Positions 56,458 through 64,000 of a stretch of DNA of 64,000 nt are shown piece after piece. Below the pieces are notes generated by a model, which made no database searches, was not told where the DNA came from, and was given only the letters and a program-made list of their open reading frames with translations. The number at the start of each line of letters is the position of its first letter. Within the stretch, counting starts at the first letter, position 1. The stretch is from Solibacillus isronensis. GTDB taxonomy: Bacteria > Bacillota > Bacilli > Bacillales_A > Planococcaceae. The stretch lies in contig NZ_FVZN01000009.1 in NCBI RefSeq assembly GCF_900168685.1, positions 113,596 through 177,595 on the forward strand, given 5' to 3'. Both the position numbers and the translations under genes were made by a program.

Positions 56458-57576
56458 ATGAACATCGAGCGCTTGCAGCTAACAAATTATCGTAACTATG
56501 AATCGTTAACACTGGATTTTTCAGATAAAATTAATGTTTTTATTGGGGAAAATGCTCAAGGAAAAACAAATGTAATGGAATCAATCTATGTACTAGCGAT
56601 GGCCAAATCTCATCGTACCGCGAACGATAAAGAATTAATACGTTGGGATGCGGATTATGGTAAAATAGAAGGTGTGGTAAATAAGCGTTACGGTGGCGTT
56701 CCTATCGAATTAACGATTTCAAAAAAAGGCAAAAAGGGCAAAATCAATCATCTTGAACAGACGAAGCTAAGCAATTATATCGGACAGATGAATGTAGTAA
56801 TGTTTGCACCGGAAGATTTGAATATCGTAAAGGGCAGCCCCCAAATTCGCCGAAGATTCATCGATATGGAAATCGGACAAATTTCCCCTGTTTACTTACA
56901 TGATTTACTAACATTCCAAAAGATTTTGAAACAACGTAATCATTTATTAAAAAAGAATGCGGGAAAACAATCACTCGCATCTGATGTGATGTTTGAAATT
57001 TATACAGAACAATATGTGCAGGCGGCAATTCAAATTATCCGTAAAAGATTTCAGTTTATCGAGCTTTTACAAGATTGGGCCGAACCGATTCACTTTGGCA
57101 TTTCGCGAGGCTTAGAAAAGCTTGTCATAAAATACCGTCCTGTAACGGGGATGGAAGCAAGCTGGACTGCCGAAGAAATGGCGGATTACTTAACAAAGAA
57201 ACTAGAAGAAGTGAAGCAGCGTGAAATTGAGAGAGGCGTAACACTTATCGGGCCTCATCGGGACGATCTACAGTTTTTTGTCAATGATTATGATGTTCAA
57301 GTATACGGCTCACAAGGGCAGCAACGCACAACGGCATTATCTTTGAAACTTGCCGAAATTGAACTTATCAAACAGGAAACAAAGGAAACTCCGATTCTTT
57401 TATTGGATGATGTTTTATCTGAATTGGACGATTACCGCCAATCACATTTATTAAATACAATTCAAGGTGAAGTCCAGACATTCGTTACAACAACGAGTGT
57501 AGAAGGTATTCACCATGACACAATACAGCACGCAAAATTGTTCCATGTCACACAAGGAACAATTGAGCAACCATAA
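56458..57576 (+). CDS. recF: DNA repair and recombination ATPase RecF
   Basis: The 372-residue SMC-like ATPase has Walker [16 protein letters not shown], the signature YGSQGQQRT and Walker [14 protein letters not shown]. It helps load RecA at gaps. It overlaps closely with yaaA. In B. subtilis remB (yaaB) follows; here only 61 bp separate recF from gyrB, so that gene is absent. Confidence 0.97.
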   Translation: MNIERLQLTNYRNYESLTLDFSDKINVFIGENAQGKTNVMESIYVLAMAKSHRTANDKELIRWDADYGKIEGVVNKRYGGVPIELTISKKGKKGKINHLEQTKLSNYIGQMNVVMFAPEDLNIVKGSPQIRRRFIDMEIGQISPVYLHDLLTFQKILKQRNHLLKKNAGKQSLASDVMFEIYTEQYVQAAIQIIRKRFQFIELLQDWAEPIHFGISRGLEKLVIKYRPVTGMEASWTAEEMADYLTKKLEEVKQREIERGVTLIGPHRDDLQFFVNDYDVQVYGSQGQQRTTALSLKLAEIELIKQETKETPILLLDDVLSELDDYRQSHLLNTIQGEVQTFVTTTSVEGIHHDTIQHAKLFHVTQGTIEQP

Positions 57577-57631
57577 GTGCATTGAAATACGTAATAAAGA
57601 AGCATACTGATAGTTATGAAAGAGTAGGTGA

Positions 57632-59563
<1,932 letters not shown>

Positions 59564-59600
59564 CATCCTTTAGCGGGTTTTAAACACCCGCTAAAGGATG
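59564..59600 (+). other. Perfect inverted repeat without T-run between gyrB and gyrA
   Basis: The 15-bp perfect stem CATCCTTTAGCGGGT with a 7-nt loop starts right after the gyrB stop codon. The following bases are CAATTATG, so it is not a standard intrinsic terminator. It may protect the gyrB message end, act as a processing site or reduce flow into gyrA. Confidence 0.7.
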
Positions 59601-59655
59601 CAATTATGCTTGGACATAATTGATTAGTTAGTGCAATTGGAAGGAGGTCCTTATT

Positions 59656-62157
59656 TTGTCTGACATTCAGCATGGACATATTGAATCTAGAAATATTACA
59701 ACAGAAATAAAATCATCTTTCCTAAGCTATGCGATGAGCGTTATCGTTTCGCGTGCTTTACCAGACGTGCGTGATGGACTTAAACCAGTACATCGACGTA
59801 TTTTATTTGGTATGCAGGAGCTAGGAAATACATCAGATAAACCATATAAAAAGAGTGCCCGTATCGTTGGGGACGTAATGGGTAAATTCCACCCTCACGG
59901 TGACTCATCGATTTATGATGCAATGGTACGTATGGCGCAAGATTTCAGCTACCGCTATATGTTAGTAGACGGCCATGGTAACTTTGGTTCAGTTGATGGC
60001 GACGGTGCTGCAGCAATGCGTTATACAGAATCACGTATGTCAAAAATCGCGATGGAAATGTTGCGCGATATTAACAAAGATACGATTGATTATGGACCGA
60101 ACTATGATGGCAGTGAAAATGAACCTTTAGTATTACCGGCGCGCTATCCGAATTTATTAGTAAATGGTGCTTCTGGTATCGCAGTAGGTATGGCTACAAA
60201 TATTCCGCCACACCATCTTGGAGAAACGATTGACGGTGTATTAGCAGTAGCAGATAACCCAGGCATTACGACAGAAGAGCTAATGGAAATCATTCCAGGT
60301 CCTGACTTCCCTACAGGAGGGATTATTCTAGGGCGCAGCGGTATTCGCCGTGCATATGAATCGGGCCGTGGTTCACTGACAATTCGGGCTAAAGTAGAAA
60401 TTGAACAAGCTTCAAATGGCAAAGAGACAATTTTGGTGCACGAATTACCATACCAAGTTAACAAAGCAAAACTAATTGAAAAAATTGCCGAGTTGGTACG
60501 CGACAAAAAAATTGATGGCATTACAAATTTACGTGATGAATCAGACCGTAATGGTATGCGTATCGTTATAGAAGTGCGCCGTGATGCAAATGCGAATGTC
60601 GTTTTGAACAATTTGTTTAAGCAAACAGCAATGCAATCAAGCTTTGGTGTAAATATGCTTGCGCTAGTTGATGGACAGCCAAAAGTATTAAGTCTAAAAG
60701 AAGTGCTTTATCATTACTTAGAACACCAGAAAGTAGTTATTAAACGTCGTACTGCATTCGAGCTTCGAAAAGCAGAGGAACGTGCACATATTTTAGAGGG
60801 TTTACGTATTGCGCTTGATCATATTGATGAAATTATTTCTATTATCCGAGCTTCTCGCAGCGGTGAAGAAGCAAGACCTCAATTAATGGAGCGCTTTAAT
60901 TTATCTGAACGCCAGGCACAAGCAATTTTAGATATGCGTCTTGTGCGTTTAAGCGGATTGGAACGCGAAAAAATTGAGGCTGAGTATCAGGAACTTTTAA
61001 AGTTAATCGATGAATTAAAAGCGATTTTAGCTGATGAAGCGAAAGTGGTTGAAATTATCCGTACAGAAATGACGGATATTAAAGAGCGTTACAGTGATGA
61101 CCGTCGTACAGAAATTACAGCTGGCGGCTTAGAAATGATCGAAGACGAAGATTTAATTCCTCGTGAAAACTCGGTACTTACATTAACACATAACGGTTAC
61201 ATTAAACGTTTAGCTGCGAACACATATCGCTCGCAAAAACGCGGTGGCCGTGGTGTACAAGGTATGGGAACGAATGAAGATGACTTCGTAGAACATTTAT
61301 TATTCACTTCTACACACGATACAATTCTTTTCTTTACTTCAAAAGGGAAAGTATTCCGTGCAAAAGGATATGAAATTCCGGAGTTCGGTCGCCAAGCGAA
61401 AGGACTGCCAATTGTTAACTTGCTTAATATTGATAAAGGTGAGCATGTTACTGCGATGATTCGCGTAACCGAGTTTAAAGAAGATGCTTACTTTATCTTT
61501 ACTACAAAAACAGGGGTAACGAAACGTACACCTGTTGATCAGTTTGCAAATATCCGTACAAATGGTTTAATCGCCATTACATTACGTGAAGATGATGACT
61601 TAATTTCTGTTCACTTAACGGATGGCACGAAGGAAATTATTATCGGTACAAGCGATGGTATGTTAGTACGATTTAAAGAGGACGATATTCGTTCGATGGG
61701 TCGTTCAGCTGCCGGGGTACGCGGTATTAAACTTCGTGAAGGTGACTTTGTAGTAGGAATGGAGATTCTTGAGCCAGGTCAGGAAATTTTAGTTGTCACT
61801 GAAAATGGTTACGGTAAACGTACACCTGAATCTGAATACCGTTTACAAAGCCGTGGCGGTTTAGGTCTTAAAACCATGCAAATTACTGATAAGAACGGTA
61901 AAATGTGCGCGGTAAAGGCTGTGGATGGATCAGAAGACATTATGTTAATCACGATTAATGGTATGTTAATTCGTATGGACGTAAATGATATATCTGTAAT
62001 TGGCCGTAGTACACAGGGGGTTCGTTTAATCAGACTTGCTGAAGGCGAATATGTAGCAACTGTTGCGCGGGTGAAAAAAGAAGATGATGCTCCGGATGAT
62101 GAAGAAGAGATTGATTCTGAAACTGAAGAAGAGTCAAATTCAGTTATAGAAGAGTAA
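59656..62157 (+). CDS. gyrA: DNA gyrase subunit A
   Basis: The 833-residue subunit has the winged-helix and tower domains with catalytic Tyr in [15 protein letters not shown], and the C-terminal beta-pinwheel with the GyrA box [10 protein letters not shown]. The quinolone-determining segment reads [15 protein letters not shown] with Ser and Asp at the two usual resistance positions, the sensitive type. The tail is very acidic. TTG start after AAGGAGG. Confidence 0.98.
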   Translation: MSDIQHGHIESRNITTEIKSSFLSYAMSVIVSRALPDVRDGLKPVHRRILFGMQELGNTSDKPYKKSARIVGDVMGKFHPHGDSSIYDAMVRMAQDFSYRYMLVDGHGNFGSVDGDGAAAMRYTESRMSKIAMEMLRDINKDTIDYGPNYDGSENEPLVLPARYPNLLVNGASGIAVGMATNIPPHHLGETIDGVLAVADNPGITTEELMEIIPGPDFPTGGIILGRSGIRRAYESGRGSLTIRAKVEIEQASNGKETILVHELPYQVNKAKLIEKIAELVRDKKIDGITNLRDESDRNGMRIVIEVRRDANANVVLNNLFKQTAMQSSFGVNMLALVDGQPKVLSLKEVLYHYLEHQKVVIKRRTAFELRKAEERAHILEGLRIALDHIDEIISIIRASRSGEEARPQLMERFNLSERQAQAILDMRLVRLSGLEREKIEAEYQELLKLIDELKAILADEAKVVEIIRTEMTDIKERYSDDRRTEITAGGLEMIEDEDLIPRENSVLTLTHNGYIKRLAANTYRSQKRGGRGVQGMGTNEDDFVEHLLFTSTHDTILFFTSKGKVFRAKGYEIPEFGRQAKGLPIVNLLNIDKGEHVTAMIRVTEFKEDAYFIFTTKTGVTKRTPVDQFANIRTNGLIAITLREDDDLISVHLTDGTKEIIIGTSDGMLVRFKEDDIRSMGRSAAGVRGIKLREGDFVVGMEILEPGQEILVVTENGYGKRTPESEYRLQSRGGLGLKTMQITDKNGKMCAVKAVDGSEDIMLITINGMLIRMDVNDISVIGRSTQGVRLIRLAEGEYVATVARVKKEDDAPDDEEEIDSETEEESNSVIEE

Positions 62158-62160
62158 TTT

Positions 62161-62205
62161 AAAAAGTAATCTAGTTAGTTTAGACTATCTAGATTACTTT
62201 TTTTG
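62161..62205 (+). terminator. Terminator of gyrA
   Basis: The 14-bp stem AAAAAGTAATCTAG/CTAGATTACTTTTT with a 14-nt loop ends in a T-run. Confidence 0.9.
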
Positions 62206-62338
62206 GTTGTAATTTAGTTTCCATTCGTTATAATTAACGTTAATATGAAAAAATTAGTAGTTATTTAGAAAGAATAAATCATTTAATGAGAATTTATCCT
62301 TACTTAATAACCGATAACGAGCTTAAGGGGTTGTGAAA

Positions 62339-63436
62339 TTGGAAGCAATATTGATAAGAGTTGAGGAATTGCGATTAGGTAAAGTAATTGCTGAAGATAT
62401 TTTTGCCAATACACAATATCCGATTATCTATAAAAATACAAAAGTAAAACCAGAGCATTTACGCGTATTTGAATTATTTAATTTAAAAACAGTATTAGTA
62501 CATAATGAAATCGAAGTTAAAGAAACGGAGATAATCGAAGAAAAGTTAGATAATCCTCCAGTAGTGTTACCGTTGCAGCAATCCACAAGTTTCGAAAAGT
62601 CTTACCTTGGTGGGATAGGACAATTGAAAAAGGAATTTTCAAATTGGGAAGCTGGCGGAAGAGTAGACCTGGCAAAAGTAAGAAATATAATGATTCCGTT
62701 AATGGATAAAGTTTTAGAAAATCGCTCTTATATATTTGATCTGAACAGTTATTCGAATGCAAAGGATTATTTATACCATCATTGTATTGCTACAGGTTTA
62801 ATAGCTGCGGTCATTGCGAAGAAAATGGGATATGAGCGAGGGGATACGATTCAGCTGGCTATCGCCGGAATGTTGGCGGATAGTGGAATGTCGAGAATTC
62901 CTTCACGTATACGGGATAAGAAAAGCGTTTTAACAGAATCCGAATTTGGGGAAGTAAGAAAACATCCTTACTATAGTTATTTACTAATTAAAAACGTAAC
63001 GGCTATAAAGGATATTATGAAAGTAGCTGTTTATCAGCACCATGAACGTTTGGATGGCAGCGGCTATCCAAAAGGTGATCGTAGCGGATCTATTTCAATC
63101 TTTGCCCAAATTATTGCGGTAGCAGATGTATTCCATGCGATGACCAGTGAACGTATGTATCGTTCGAAACAATCTCCATTCAAAGTAATCGAGATGATTA
63201 AGGAAGAGGAGTTTGGAAAATTTGATATTAAAGTTGTTCAGGCTTTAATGAATATTGTCGTTGATTTGCCAATAGGAACGAAAATCGAATTATCGAATTT
63301 AGAGCTGGGTGAAGTAATGTTCATCAATAAATATTCACCTACACGTCCACTTGTAAAATTAACACGTACAGGAGAAATTGTAGATCTTTCTTCTAATAGA
63401 AGCTTTTATATTTCGCGTGTCATTACCCAAGGATAA
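62339..63436 (+). CDS. HD-GYP domain protein with degenerate HD dyad
   Basis: The 365-residue soluble protein has an N-terminal region of about 120 residues without recognised domain and a C-terminal HD-GYP domain. The HHERLDGSGYPKG motif (His234, His235, GYP 242-244), first His148, His209 in RKHPYYS and VADVFHAM are present. The central HD-x-G-K motif is altered to AD-SGM (Ala180-Asp181). Active HD-GYP enzymes cleave cyclic di-GMP; loss of the dyad histidine may remove activity and leave a sensor. The TTG lies eight nt after AAGGGG; a GTG two codons earlier is also possible. It stands between gyrA and the rRNA operon. Confidence 0.85.
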   Translation: MEAILIRVEELRLGKVIAEDIFANTQYPIIYKNTKVKPEHLRVFELFNLKTVLVHNEIEVKETEIIEEKLDNPPVVLPLQQSTSFEKSYLGGIGQLKKEFSNWEAGGRVDLAKVRNIMIPLMDKVLENRSYIFDLNSYSNAKDYLYHHCIATGLIAAVIAKKMGYERGDTIQLAIAGMLADSGMSRIPSRIRDKKSVLTESEFGEVRKHPYYSYLLIKNVTAIKDIMKVAVYQHHERLDGSGYPKGDRSGSISIFAQIIAVADVFHAMTSERMYRSKQSPFKVIEMIKEEEFGKFDIKVVQALMNIVVDLPIGTKIELSNLELGEVMFINKYSPTRPLVKLTRTGEIVDLSSNRSFYISRVITQG

Positions 63437-63458
63437 AAATCGAACTAATTACTCGTTA

Positions 63459-63496
63459 GGGGGTTGTTTCTTTATTTAAAGAAGCAGCCCCTTTTA
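63459..63496 (+). terminator. Terminator of the HD-GYP gene
   Basis: GGGGTTGTTTCTTTA pairs with TAAAGAAGCAGCCCC with two mismatches around a tiny loop, followed by TTTT. Confidence 0.85.
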
Positions 63497-63557
63497 ATAT
63501 TAGTTTTACCTGTATAAACTAACTCAAAATAAAAATAGAAAATCATTCTATAAAGTA

Positions 63558-63586
63558 TTGACGGTTCAGAAATCAAATGTTATTAT
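63558..63586 (+). promoter_or_regulatory. rRNA operon promoter P1
   Basis: TTGACG and TATTAT with a 17-bp spacer, the first of three tandem promoters before 16S rRNA. Confidence 0.7.
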
Positions 63587-63639
63587 ATTTAAAGTCCTTA
63601 CAAGATAACATCTTTTGAAAGATAAATATTGAAAAAGTG

Positions 63640-63668
63640 TTGACTTAAGTTAAGGGATGCTGTAATAT
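63640..63668 (+). promoter_or_regulatory. rRNA operon promoter P2
   Basis: TTGACT and TAATAT with a 17-bp spacer. The surrounding AAAGTGTTGAC and TAAAAGTTGTC strings recur at P3. Confidence 0.8.
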
Positions 63669-63729
63669 AGTAAAAGTTGTCGCATGAAAGAGAAATGCTT
63701 CAACAGCAAAAAACTTTTCATTAAAAGTG

Positions 63730-63759
63730 TTGACAAATAACACGAAATAATGATAAGAT
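63730..63759 (+). promoter_or_regulatory. rRNA operon promoter P3
   Basis: TTGACA and TAAGAT with an 18-bp spacer, closest to the rRNA. Downstream lies the conserved leader CCTTGAAAACTGAAC. Confidence 0.8.
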
Positions 63760-63906
63760 ATAAAAGTTGTCACCGAGACAACGCAATGAACCTTGAAAAC
63801 TGAACAAGCAACGTTAATGAAACAAGCTTCTTAAATGAAGCAAACAATAGATTTTAACTTCTAACGAAGTTGGATCGCTAGCAAAGCAAATGAGCTTTCA
63901 AACTAC

Positions 63907-64000
63907 TTTTATGGAGAGTTTGATCCTGGCTCAGGACGAACGCTGGCGGCGTGCCTAATACATGCAAGTCGAGCGGAAATTTTATTGGTGCTTGCACCTT
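63907..64000 (+). rRNA. 16S ribosomal RNA, 5' end (continues beyond window)
   Basis: The universal 16S start TTTATGGAGAGTTTGATCC with the conserved GACGAACGCTGGCGGCGTGC block (20 nt) is present, running into variable region V1. About the first 94 bases are in the window. The operon position after gyrA corresponds to rrnO of B. subtilis. Confidence 0.97.

Noticed and set aside
60144..60611. 155-codon open frame antisense to gyrA
   Set aside because: It lies fully within a highly conserved part of gyrA, without ribosome site or recognisable domain.

Overview
This window is the replication-origin region of a low-GC Firmicute chromosome, read through oriC from the left replichore into the right. 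The order rpmH - oriC - dnaA - dnaN - yaaA - recF - gyrB - gyrA - rrn is that of Bacillales. The spore-associated yyaC, the complete walRKHIJ cluster with htrA, a 16S V1 region beginning near 63907, and family-level protein similarity suggest a spore-forming Planococcaceae such as Solibacillus or Lysinibacillus. That genus guess is recall, not a database result.

Left part (1-12.7 kb) is accessory. It holds the tail of a DUF5643-type protein, a three-gene sodium:solute symporter operon whose first gene is only 58 codons, a candidate short RNA, a cytoplasmic-type sulfatase, a sensor kinase cut in two by an intact IS3/IS150-type element, a DDAH-family hydrolase and an MFS exporter. At the 3' end of rlmH there is a 1.5-kb module encoding a Fic protein and an unknown protein. 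It is bounded by a 32-bp direct repeat that copies the rlmH terminus and carries inner inverted repeats. This is the architecture of a staphylococcal-cassette-chromosome (SCC) insertion without its recombinase, and I rate it the most interesting object here.

Middle (12.6-53 kb) is mostly conserved and on the minus strand, co-directional with replication: rlmH, a CxxH/CxxC protein, htrA, walJ-walI-walH-walK-walR (cell-wall stress control), an M23 peptidase, purA, dnaB helicase, rplI, gdpP (c-di-AMP hydrolysis), yybS, then rpsR-ssb-rpsF, ychF, DUF951, mscS, spo0J/soj, noc, rsmG, mnmG, mnmE, jag, yidC, rnpA and rpmH. Plus-strand insertions in this arm are a complete rbsRKDACB ribose operon with a CcpA/RbsR-type operator, a large secreted beta-propeller-like protein with a C-terminal G-K-P-rich repeat tail, and yyaC.

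Origin and right arm (53-64 kb): DnaA boxes lie on both sides of dnaA, and the dnaA-dnaN gap carries a DnaA-trio-like unwinding tract. Downstream come the replication and gyrase genes, a degenerate HD-GYP gene, three tandem rRNA promoters and the start of 16S rRNA. Further DnaA-box groups (beside rlmH and in front of mnmE), parS-like sites (in spo0J and walK) and a Noc-like site suggest that the whole segment is organised for origin control and segregation.
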